NCBI GenBank assembly: GCA_910589095.1
Contig: CAJUSN010000063.1
Span: 1 to 13,162, forward strand
DNA length: 13,162 nucleotides
Reading direction: 5' to 3'
From: an uncultured Muribaculaceae bacterium
GTDB taxonomy: Bacteria; Bacteroidota; Bacteroidia; Bacteroidales; Muribaculaceae
Both the position numbers and the translations under genes were made by a program. The notes under the pieces were generated by a model. That model ran no database searches. It saw only the letters and a program-made list of their open reading frames with translations, and had not been told where the DNA came from. Every line of letters starts with the position of its first letter. Positions within the stretch are counted from its first letter, which is position 1. Shown here piece by piece: positions 6,435 through 13,162 of this stretch.

Positions 6435-7853
6435 TCAGATTTTGATTTTTTTGACAGAAGAGCCCGCTTTGACAATATATAATCCGGGAGGGAGAGGAAT
6501 CGAGGCTGTGCCGGAAATGTTCCGCGAGATTATTTGCACTCCAGTGATGGTTGTGACTGTTATCGTTGTTTCGGCATTGGCGAAAACCGAGATGCCGTAG
6601 GGCGTTATGGCAATGTCAGGCGTGGCGTTGTCATCGAGTGTGAGCGAGGTGGCGGCTGTGCCGTCAAGGAACCGGTCGAAAGATTTCACGCCGAGAATGT
6701 TCTCAAAATTAGACCATATCCGAGCTGTGCGGTAGAACTCTTCGCTCCCTTCGGGAACTACGAGGGTCACGCCTGTGTAATCGGCAAGGAGGCCTTCGGG
6801 CCCATAAATTTTTTTATAACCTTCCAAATCGGGCAAGTATTTATCAGAATCGGCTATGCCGATATCCAAGGGGGTGAGCCAATACCAAGGATTGAACTCT
6901 TCGATTATTGGCGGAGTGCTACCCAGGCACACAATGTATTTGGGGCGATATGAGATACCCTTGTGATTTGAAGCGAATGACTCTATGTCAGGAAAGACTA
7001 AGATTTCGGGTCCCCTTAGGATAGCTTCTTCATCAAGAAAAAAGCAACATTTTGGGAATTGATACACTTCCGGCGCCGGACATGAGGAGGATTCCAAGTT
7101 CAATCCGCTATAAGAACGGAAAAATGGGGCGTAACCCCGTTCAGGTTTTGCAATATTGTCGCTGAAATTAAGTATTATATCTGAACTGAAGCCTTCACAC
7201 AAAGATACGATTGAGTCAGGAAGATTCAGTTCTTTAAGCCCCGAGCCATAGGCAAAGTGGTGCCCGATTGATTTCAGGCTTGCCGGCACGTTCATTGTGG
7301 TGAGGTTTTCACATAGATAGAAGCAGTCACCTCCTATCTCTTCAATGGAATTTGGAAGTGTGAGCGATGTGAGGTCTTTGCATTTGTAAAAAGCACCGTA
7401 GTCCAAGCTATACACACTATAGGCAGTATCGCGAAAAACAACGTAGTCGGGAACAACAATATCACCACTATAATAAGAATTGTTTACTATAGTTTGTCCG
7501 GGGTAACTATAATCAATGTGTCGCTTGGTGCTTATTGCGTTTTCAGGGAATTTTCTATATGATCCTGGCGAGAGGGATGTGATATCCTCATCTTGAATTT
7601 TCGCAGCTTCAGAGGCTTTACCGGCGGAAGCCCCGGGATAAATCTCTTTTAAGCTTCCATCGGGTAACACATCTATTATTTTAAAAACAGATGAACACAA
7701 GGTGTCCCCGTGGGTCACTTGCGCAACGCCTTTGCCATTATGGTATGTTAGCCAATAATAGATGCCATCGATGCGATACTTAGTCCAAAATTCAACGGCG
7801 AATGCCGATAATACGGATGCGATAAATAAAACGATAAGTATGATTCTTTTCAT
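6435..7853 (-). CDS. BspA-type leucine-rich-repeat surface protein, copy 2 (T9SS-like tail)
   Basis: 472 residues, same protein as at 4782-6200: signal peptide (1-19), BspA/LRR_5 repeats (about 140-230), closing motif around 363-386 and a T9SS-like C-terminal sorting region (about 412-472). This copy directly follows the intact C25 protease gene: 11 bases separate the C25 stop from this ATG, and the AGGAG ribosome site overlaps that stop codon. It therefore probably sits in the original gene order, C25 - LRR - U32. Both genes having sorting-type tails suggests the products leave by the same secretion route and may act together on the surface; that is inference from context. Downstream lies the truncated U32 copy. 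Identity of both copies over the full gene implies recent duplication or gene conversion. Confidence 0.82.
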   Translation of the reverse strand: MKRIILIVLFIASVLSAFAVEFWTKYRIDGIYYWLTYHNGKGVAQVTHGDTLCSSVFKIIDVLPDGSLKEIYPGASAGKASEAAKIQDEDITSLSPGSYRKFPENAISTKRHIDYSYPGQTIVNNSYYSGDIVVPDYVVFRDTAYSVYSLDYGAFYKCKDLTSLTLPNSIEEIGGDCFYLCENLTTMNVPASLKSIGHHFAYGSGLKELNLPDSIVSLCEGFSSDIILNFSDNIAKPERGYAPFFRSYSGLNLESSSCPAPEVYQFPKCCFFLDEEAILRGPEILVFPDIESFASNHKGISYRPKYIVCLGSTPPIIEEFNPWYWLTPLDIGIADSDKYLPDLEGYKKIYGPEGLLADYTGVTLVVPEGSEEFYRTARIWSNFENILGVKSFDRFLDGTAATSLTLDDNATPDIAITPYGISVFANAETTITVTTITGVQIISRNISGTASIPLPPGLYIVKAGSSVKKIKI

Positions 7854-7861
7854 GTTCTTTT

Positions 7862-7866
7862 CTCCT
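7862..7866 (-). promoter_or_regulatory. Shine-Dalgarno AGGAG for LRR copy 2, overlapping C25 stop
   Basis: The C25 stop TAG (7867 to 7865) overlaps AGGAG, placed 8 bases before the LRR ATG at 7853. This is the ancestral form of the arrangement also seen at 6209-6213, and it supports an operon with coupled translation. Confidence 0.6.
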
Positions 7867-10303
7867 ATCTTCCATTTCGTGAAACAATTACCCTCACAGT
7901 GTGCATGGCGATATTTTCTCCATAAAGTACAATGGCATATATGCCGTAAGGAATGTGAAGCCCGACTGAGCCAGATGATCCCGATACAGGTACATCGGCT
8001 CTTATCATATTGTTTGACAAGTCAAGTGCCATAATTTTTGCGTTTTTTGCCTCGGCACCAAGCTCGTAGTCCACTTGAAGAACTCCGCCTTGGTCAATGC
8101 AGCGAACAATACGGCTGGCGCTTTGGCGTTCGGTTTCACCTGACGTGGTGTAACCTTTGGCCGGAGATATGAAAGGGATTTTATTGTGTCCCGACACTAC
8201 GACGCTAACATTTTCGGGATGTGCGCAGGCGTAGTAAAGATAGTCACCGTAAATTCTTTTGACCGAGTCCGTGGTGTGATCAAAGATTGAAATATAACCT
8301 TTTTCATCACTAATCCTTACTGAAAGGTAGTTTCCGGAACGATGACATGATACGCTTTGAAATTCATCTGGGACCTCGGTTGTGAACATTGTGGAAGGGT
8401 CGCCGAAGCAATGGAAAATTTGTTTGGTGTAAAGGTCATAGTTCTTGCCATCTTTATAATATTGGGCAGTGGTGTTGAGAGCTTTATCAAGGATTTGCCC
8501 TACCTGATATATCGGCTTTTCGCCTGTGAAGCTGAAATCGTAAAGAAATTTCAGTGTGGAAAAGTATCCGGGAGTAGGCCATACGGCATTTAACAGAGCA
8601 CATGTCAGTGTTGCGTTATATCCAGGCTCAGCTGAAGAAGATGCAGCTATTGTGGCAATTGAGCCACCGCATTCATTTGAGAGAAGGCTCTGCGCAAAAC
8701 AATTATCTCTGAAGTCGCCCGTATCGCAACATATGCTAAGGAATAGAGTGAGCCATTCGTTGTTATTAAGTGAGTATGCATCCCGGGTGGTGAAATAGGA
8801 GGAAAGCTCATTTGAGTCAAGTTGAGTTGGAGATCCATGCCCTCGATAAAGCGCATAAAATCTTCCATCTTCAATAGCATTTCGGAAGTCGTCAAATGAT
8901 TTTTGAAGGGCGATTTCCTCTAATACGTCATCGGGAACATACATCTCTCCGGACCAATAATCGCGAAAATCCCAAGCTAAAGGTGTGCGTCCATCTATCT
9001 TGTTTTCCCAATAAATTCGTTCTACTTCCTTGCGTGAGCTATTTGGTTTATCAACGAAGCATACGTAATTACGAGCGTCTTCGGAACTTTTTACAAATGT
9101 TCCTCGTTCCATGTTGAAATACTTGTCAGATGGGAATCCTATAGTGGGATCGTATTGAAAATACGAGCAATGAACGCCGGTACGATAGAAAATAGAGTCT
9201 TGGGTAGGATGCTGTTCATAGTGCATGATTTTATCAACGATAGCTTCTACCTCCCCTGCGTCATCAGTGGCCCAGCGACCGCGGAAAAGGTCGGCCATAG
9301 TGTCGTCATCACCGTCAATGCAGGCGTATGGGAAGTCTGAAACGTAGGTTACTTCTTTACCGTTAAAATTAAATTGTAACTCTACACCGGGCACTTTGTT
9401 ATTGCTGCCAACGAACAGTAAGTAAAGTAAGCGGTCGTCACGTTGATAACAGTCTTGTATGGCACTCTTAATTTCCTCTGTGGTCCATGAGGGTTGGTAT
9501 AGGCAATTGACATTATAGCCCAGCATGCGTTTCCATGCAGCGAAACGATTGACCCCGTTTGCGAGTTCAGGTGTAGAGATGATAAGGTATCCTGCGTCGG
9601 CAGGAGTGGATTGCATTAGATAGTCATCTATTTTGATGGAATCATAAGGAAGAGGGAATGCAATTCCCGGTATAAGATTGCCGGGGACAGAAGAGAGTGT
9701 GTCAATACGATTGGCAATTTTAGAAGAGCGGCTTGCGAGTTCTTGAGGGCGATAGGTAATGCGGTATACTATTTTTGAATAGATGCGGGCGCGGGAAGTG
9801 GCAATGTCGTATTGCACTGGTGATATGCCTATGTTTAGAACAGTATGTTTTCGGTATGTCTGTCGGTTCTCTTCAGCAACTGTGTTGATCGGGAAATAGC
9901 CTTGAGGCGTGGATAAAGGTATGGCGAGCGAATAATTATATGGGAGTGCAATGTCCAATTCATTGCAAGAAGCGCTTTCAATTTCCACTGTTGCAGAATG
10001 GTTTTGAGGTACAACGAAGGCGTCGTTTCGCCATGGAAGTTTCAGCCCGTTTTGGGTCTCTTGAGTTGAGAAGCCTTCAAGGTGGATTTGGTCCTTTTCG
10101 TTTGCAGGATTGCTGACAAGTTGAAAAGATTTAATATGGTAAGTAACACGAAAGCCATCGGTAAGTTGCTCTATGTTGCGGGTTACTTGACGACTGCTGT
10201 CGGGATTAACTTCAGAAAAATCTGTTGTAGAGAGTGTCGTTGCTTTCGCGGAGGCGAAAGCTAAAAGCAATAAAAGAAGTGGGATGAAGTGGGGGATATT
10301 CAT
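7865..10303 (-). CDS. Gingipain-like C25 family cysteine protease with T9SS-like C-terminal tail
   Basis: 812 residues, complete. The start at 10303 is chosen because a signal peptide follows directly (MNIPHFIPLLLLLLAFASAKA); the frame is open upstream to 10474, but that part looks non-coding. About 25-215 resembles the C25 propeptide. The catalytic region includes YACIDGDDDTMADLFRGRW and IMHYEQHP (about 326-366), ALYRGHGSPTQ (His489) and LSICCDTGDFRDNCFAQSLL (522-541). By comparison with the gingipain block VACVNGNF, the nucleophile should be Cys526, the second of the Cys pair. The final ~80 residues (through YGIYAIVLYG...VRVIV) look like a T9SS sorting domain, so the enzyme is probably secreted and cell-anchored. 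Specificity (Arg, Lys or other) cannot be read. It starts the unit with the LRR genes, and its last codons are duplicated at 6212-6270. Confidence 0.87.
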   Translation of the reverse strand: MNIPHFIPLLLLLLAFASAKATTLSTTDFSEVNPDSSRQVTRNIEQLTDGFRVTYHIKSFQLVSNPANEKDQIHLEGFSTQETQNGLKLPWRNDAFVVPQNHSATVEIESASCNELDIALPYNYSLAIPLSTPQGYFPINTVAEENRQTYRKHTVLNIGISPVQYDIATSRARIYSKIVYRITYRPQELASRSSKIANRIDTLSSVPGNLIPGIAFPLPYDSIKIDDYLMQSTPADAGYLIISTPELANGVNRFAAWKRMLGYNVNCLYQPSWTTEEIKSAIQDCYQRDDRLLYLLFVGSNNKVPGVELQFNFNGKEVTYVSDFPYACIDGDDDTMADLFRGRWATDDAGEVEAIVDKIMHYEQHPTQDSIFYRTGVHCSYFQYDPTIGFPSDKYFNMERGTFVKSSEDARNYVCFVDKPNSSRKEVERIYWENKIDGRTPLAWDFRDYWSGEMYVPDDVLEEIALQKSFDDFRNAIEDGRFYALYRGHGSPTQLDSNELSSYFTTRDAYSLNNNEWLTLFLSICCDTGDFRDNCFAQSLLSNECGGSIATIAASSSAEPGYNATLTCALLNAVWPTPGYFSTLKFLYDFSFTGEKPIYQVGQILDKALNTTAQYYKDGKNYDLYTKQIFHCFGDPSTMFTTEVPDEFQSVSCHRSGNYLSVRISDEKGYISIFDHTTDSVKRIYGDYLYYACAHPENVSVVVSGHNKIPFISPAKGYTTSGETERQSASRIVRCIDQGGVLQVDYELGAEAKNAKIMALDLSNNMIRADVPVSGSSGSVGLHIPYGIYAIVLYGENIAMHTVRVIVSRNGR

Positions 10304-10356
10304 GGCAAGAAAGGGAGGGGTGAAGGAGAGGGGTGGCAGAAACACTTTGATATTGG

Positions 10357-10364
10357 CAAATATA
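10357..10364 (-). promoter_or_regulatory. Putative -7 box of the C25-LRR operon
   Basis: TATATTTG on the minus strand matches TAnnTTTG exactly, about 53 bases before the C25 ATG. I see no good -33 TTTG at the usual distance. The match lies in an AT-rich stretch, so chance occurrence is possible. Confidence 0.45.
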
Positions 10365-10553
10365 TGTATTTTAATTTGATAATGGTGTGGAGAGAATTGA
10401 AGATTAACAAACGTTAACAATGTGTGGCGGTTGCGGAGGCGAATATGACTGGAGATTGGTGTATGTTGCTTCATTCTGTGGTGTTGACATGTTTAATATT
10501 TGAGGGCAGAGGTCAAGCGGGGTTCCAGATTGTGGGAAGCTGTTTGAATTTAT

Positions 10554-10628
10554 TCAAAAAAGAAGAGTATGTTTACGTTTATCTCTAAGAGTATGATTGA
10601 ATTTAAATCAAATTAAACATACTCTAAG
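10554..10628 (-). terminator. Second hairpin/U-tract element with two alternative stems
   Basis: On the minus strand AGAGTATGTTTA (from 10625 to 10614) can pair perfectly with TAAACATACTCT (10575 to 10564), which is followed by TC and six T's (10561 to 10556), an intrinsic-terminator layout. A competing arm CATACTCTTAG (10595 to 10585) could instead pair with CTTAGAGTATG (10628 to 10618; 10 of 11 positions). The stem is AT-rich with a 38-base loop, so it is weaker than the nifJ terminator. It may be a backup terminator or a regulated one. Confidence 0.4.
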
Positions 10629-10672
10629 CCTTTACTGGCGCTTATTGATTTGATTCAGTAGGTTGAGGGAAG

Positions 10673-10713
10673 AAAAAAGGTCGCCCGATGGTCCGGGAGG
10701 ACAATCGGGCGAC
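10673..10713 (-). terminator. Rho-independent terminator of nifJ
   Basis: Read on the minus strand, GTCGCCCGAT (10713 to 10704) pairs perfectly over 10 bases with ATCGGGCGAC (10689 to 10680), with a 14-base loop, then C and six T's (10678 to 10673). It lies 44 bases past the nifJ stop codon. Confidence 0.9.
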
Positions 10714-10757
10714 GGGTGTATTCAGGGTACGTAATTTCTGAATGGGTAGGCTACCTG

Positions 10758-13162
10758 TTATTTGGGCAGGTTGCCGATTTCGGGATCAACACCCCACTGC
10801 TGCTGTGCAAGGCGGCGGTAGTTGTTGTAGCGCCACTGAGCGTTGGCTTTAGCAGCGGCGAAGAGTTCGGCAGCTTCCTGAGGATATTGTTTCACTACAG
10901 AAGCGTAGCGAACTTCGCCTTTGAGGAAGTTTTCGAATTCATCCCAGTTGGGTTCCTTGCTGTCGAGAGTGAAGGGGTTCTTACCTTCTTCTTCGAGAGC
11001 GGGGTTGTAGCGCCAGAGGTGCCAGTAGCCGCAAGCCACTGCATTGGCTTCTTCCTGCTGAGCCTTGCCCATACCTGCTTTGATACCGTGGTTGATACAG
11101 GGTGCATAAGCGATGATGATAGAGGGACCGTCGTAGGCTTCTGCTTCGCGGATTGCCTTGAGAGTCTGAGCCTGGTCGGCGCCCATAGCAACCTGAGCAG
11201 CGTAAACGTATCCGTAGGTAGAGGCGATGAGACCGAGGTCTTTTTTGCGAACGCGCTTACCTGCAGCGGCGAATTTTGCGATTGCGCCGATGGGAGTGGC
11301 TTTAGAAGCCTGACCGCCGGTGTTGGAGTAAACCTCGGTGTCGAGAACGAGGATGTTGACGTTCTTGCCTGAAGCGAGCACGTGGTCAAGACCGCCGAAG
11401 CCGATGTCGTAGCTTGCACCGTCGCCACCGATGATCCACTGTGAGCGTTTCACGATGTAGTGCTGAAGTTCAACGATGGCTTTGCAGGTGTCGCAAGAGC
11501 AGTTTTGGCAAAGAGGAACAATCTTGTCGGCCACTTCGCGGGTGATGGCAGCGTCGTCCTTGTTGTCGAGCCACTGCTGTGCAAGAGCCTTGATTTCATC
11601 GGAGCAGCAAGAGCAGGTGAGAGCTTGCTTCATGTTCTCTTCAAGACGAGCGCGGAGCTTTTCGTTGGCAATGAACATACCGAGGCCGAATTCGCAGAAG
11701 TCCTCGAAGAGAGAGTTGCCCCAAGCGGGACCGTGTCCTTTGGCGTTGACGGTGTAGGGGGTGGAGGGAACGGAACCGGAGTAGATTGAAGAGCAACCGG
11801 TAGCGTTAGCCACCATTTCGTGGTCGCCGTAGAGCTGGCTGATGAGTTTCACGTAGGGGGTTTCACCGCAACCGGAGCAAGCGCCGGAGAACTCGAAGAG
11901 GGGGGTTGCGAACTGGCTGTTCTTAACGTTGGCTTTAACGTCAACGAGGTGCTGCTTGGAGGCAACGTTAGCCACGCAGTAGTCCCATTCGGCCTGAGCG
12001 CCGAGCTGAGTTTCGAGGGGCTTCATGGCGAGTGCCTTCACGCCCTTCTTGCCGGGGCAAACGTCAACACAGTTGCCGCATCCGAGGCAGTCGAGAACAT
12101 CGACTGACTGAACGAAGCGCATTCCGGTGAAAGTGCGTCCGATTGCGGGGAGAGTCTGATCTTCCGATACGGGAGCACCGGCCATTTCCTGAGCATCGAG
12201 TACGAAGGGACGGATGGCGGCGTGGGGGCAAACGTAGGCACATTTGTTACACTGGATACAGTTTTCAGAGAGCCATTCGGGAACGAAAGCGGCCACACCG
12301 CGCTTTTCGTAAGCGGCGGTACCCTGCTGCCATGTGCCGTCCTCGATGCCTTTGAAAGCAGAAACCTTGAGAAGGTCGCCATCCTGAGCGTTGATGGGAC
12401 GTACAACTTCATTGATGAATGCGGGATCGTTGTTTGCTTCGGCAGCTTCTTCGGAGAGGTTGCTCCAAGCCTTGTCGACGGGGAGTTGCTTGTATTCACC
12501 ACCGCGGTCAACAGCTGCATAGTTCTTGTCGACGATGTCCTGGCCCTTCTTGCCGTAGCTCTTGACGATGAATTTCTTCATCTGCTCAACAGCGAGGTCA
12601 ACGGGGATAACTTCGGTGATGCGGAAGAATGCGCTCTGGAGAATGGTGTTGGTGCGGTTGCCGAGTCCGATTTCCTGAGCAATCTTGGTTGCGTTGATAT
12701 AATAAACGGTGATGTTGTGGTCAGCGAAGTATTTCTTCACCTTGTTGGGGAGGTTCTTGGCGAGTTCCTCACCTTCCCAGATGGTGTTGAGAAGGAATGT
12801 ACCGCCATCGCGGAGACCGCGAGTAACATCGTACATGTGGAGGTAGGCCTGAACGTGACAAGCCACGAAGTTGGGGGTTGTCACCAGATAGGTGGAGCGG
12901 ATGGGATCATCGCCGAAACGAAGGTGAGAGCAGGTGAAACCTCCAGACTTTTTGGAGTCGTAGGCGAAGTATGCCTGGCAATATTTGGGAGTGTTCTCAC
13001 CGATGATTTTCACGGAGTTCTTGTTGGCACCTACAGTACCGTCGGCACCGAGGCCATAGAACTTGGCTTCATAGGTTGATTCGCCGCTGAGTGCGATTTC
13101 TTCAACGGGGGGAAGCGAAGTGAAAGTTACATCATCGATGATGCCCACAGTGAAGCCGGTTT
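10758..13162 (-). CDS. nifJ: Pyruvate:ferredoxin (flavodoxin) oxidoreductase, C-terminal ~800 residues
   Basis: Partial: the frame is open through the right edge; about 390 N-terminal residues of a usual ~1,180 are missing. The enzyme oxidises pyruvate with CoA to acetyl-CoA and CO2 and reduces ferredoxin in the cytoplasm, a core anaerobic step. Numbering from the GTG codon at 13148: gamma-type domain (about 1-210); two 4Fe-4S motifs, CIQCNKCAYVC (Cys297/300/303/307) and CLGCGNCVDVC (Cys354/357/360/364); then the thiamine diphosphate domain with proximal cluster ligands Cys424, Cys427, Cys452 and Cys684. The 3, 28 and 260 residue spacings from Cys424 closely match Desulfovibrio africanus PFOR. 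GGDGASYDIGFGGLDH and EVYSNTGGQ form the cofactor site. The C-terminus appears to lack the D. africanus protective extension. An extra Cys-rich segment lies at 512-555. A strong terminator follows. Confidence 0.96.
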   Translation of the reverse strand, partial: TGFTVGIIDDVTFTSLPPVEEIALSGESTYEAKFYGLGADGTVGANKNSVKIIGENTPKYCQAYFAYDSKKSGGFTCSHLRFGDDPIRSTYLVTTPNFVACHVQAYLHMYDVTRGLRDGGTFLLNTIWEGEELAKNLPNKVKKYFADHNITVYYINATKIAQEIGLGNRTNTILQSAFFRITEVIPVDLAVEQMKKFIVKSYGKKGQDIVDKNYAAVDRGGEYKQLPVDKAWSNLSEEAAEANNDPAFINEVVRPINAQDGDLLKVSAFKGIEDGTWQQGTAAYEKRGVAAFVPEWLSENCIQCNKCAYVCPHAAIRPFVLDAQEMAGAPVSEDQTLPAIGRTFTGMRFVQSVDVLDCLGCGNCVDVCPGKKGVKALAMKPLETQLGAQAEWDYCVANVASKQHLVDVKANVKNSQFATPLFEFSGACSGCGETPYVKLISQLYGDHEMVANATGCSSIYSGSVPSTPYTVNAKGHGPAWGNSLFEDFCEFGLGMFIANEKLRARLEENMKQALTCSCCSDEIKALAQQWLDNKDDAAITREVADKIVPLCQNCSCDTCKAIVELQHYIVKRSQWIIGGDGASYDIGFGGLDHVLASGKNVNILVLDTEVYSNTGGQASKATPIGAIAKFAAAGKRVRKKDLGLIASTYGYVYAAQVAMGADQAQTLKAIREAEAYDGPSIIIAYAPCINHGIKAGMGKAQQEEANAVACGYWHLWRYNPALEEEGKNPFTLDSKEPNWDEFENFLKGEVRYASVVKQYPQEAAELFAAAKANAQWRYNNYRRLAQQQWGVDPEIGNLPK

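Larger units (their letters stand above)
6431..7923 (-). repeat. Right copy of 1,493-base identical direct repeat
   Basis: Partner of 4778-6270, same orientation, so copies are in tandem with a 1,653-base period. The identical tract ends at 7923 inside the last codons of the C25 gene; at its other end it stops at 6431, where the diverged U32 fragment (6298-6430) begins. Confidence 0.95.
10304..10757. other. 454-base intergenic region between nifJ and C25 gene
   Basis: No credible gene on either strand. It holds, in minus-strand order, the nifJ terminator (10673-10713), a second hairpin/U-tract element (10554-10628) and the presumed C25 promoter (10357-10364). The stretch 10381-10550 shows nothing else I can support beyond short palindromes such as TTTGAATTTATTCAAA near 10543. 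Confidence 0.7.

Noticed and set aside
4645..7931. Composite transposon or IS explanation for the duplicated block
   Set aside because: No transposase, terminal inverted repeats or target-site duplication; the junction microhomology explains the structure better.
10415..10430. ttaac/gttaa inverted repeat upstream of the C25 promoter, considered as an operator
   Set aside because: Arms of only 5 bases in AT-rich sequence; not distinguishable from chance.
10304..10474. 57-codon N-terminal extension of the C25 protease
   Set aside because: It would bury the signal peptide and cover the -7 box; the residues look like translated non-coding sequence.
12222..13079. 285-codon open frame on the plus strand inside nifJ
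   Set aside because: Antisense shadow of a strongly recognisable nifJ frame; no recognised motif or start signal.
1..13162. CRISPR array, tRNA/rRNA, phage or defence genes
   Set aside because: No short regularly spaced repeats, no RNA gene signatures and no matching protein families seen.

Overview
The window looks like an anaerobic Bacteroidales chromosome, plausibly a gut Muribaculaceae- or Porphyromonadaceae-like lineage (the family is inferred). The pointers are pyruvate:ferredoxin oxidoreductase, a U32 protein, an Lnb-type lipoprotein acyltransferase, two kinds of surface protein with type IX secretion (T9SS)-like tails, and Bacteroidetes -7 boxes (TAnnTTTG). Every convincing gene is on the minus strand, so transcription runs from the right edge to the left.

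In transcription order: (1) the C-terminal two thirds of pyruvate:ferredoxin oxidoreductase (nifJ/por), cut by the right edge and closed by a clear intrinsic terminator; (2) a 454-base gene-free stretch with a second hairpin/U-tract element and the presumed promoter of the next unit; (3) an AT-richer block holding a gingipain-type C25 cysteine protease followed by two identical genes for a BspA-type leucine-rich-repeat (LRR) surface protein; (4) a U32-family protein of the RNA-hydroxylation type; (5) galE, with its own promoter, then lnb, then the 5' part of a periplasmic alkaline-phosphatase-superfamily gene cut by the left edge.

The most unusual feature is a tandem duplication of about 1.65 kb. 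Each unit contains the end of the C25 gene, the whole LRR gene and the first ~30 codons of the U32 gene. The LRR genes and immediate flanks (1,493 bases) are identical by eye. The truncated U32 copy differs from the intact gene at about 9% of positions, and those changes are mostly synonymous. At the unit junction the U32 start is fused in frame to the C25 tail through a 7-base microhomology, giving a 58-residue chimeric ORF with an internal 18-base tandem repeat. This suggests an older illegitimate duplication, or recombination with a diverged allele, followed by homogenisation of the LRR gene.

The C25 protease and LRR proteins probably form one operon of exported, surface-attached products. 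The LRR ribosome binding site overlaps the stop codon of the preceding ORF in both copies. The galE-lnb-phosphatase group is compact (14-base gap, then an 8-base overlap) and points to envelope work: sugar nucleotide supply, lipoprotein acylation and a periplasmic hydrolase-like protein. I see no RNA genes, CRISPR arrays, transposases or phage genes.
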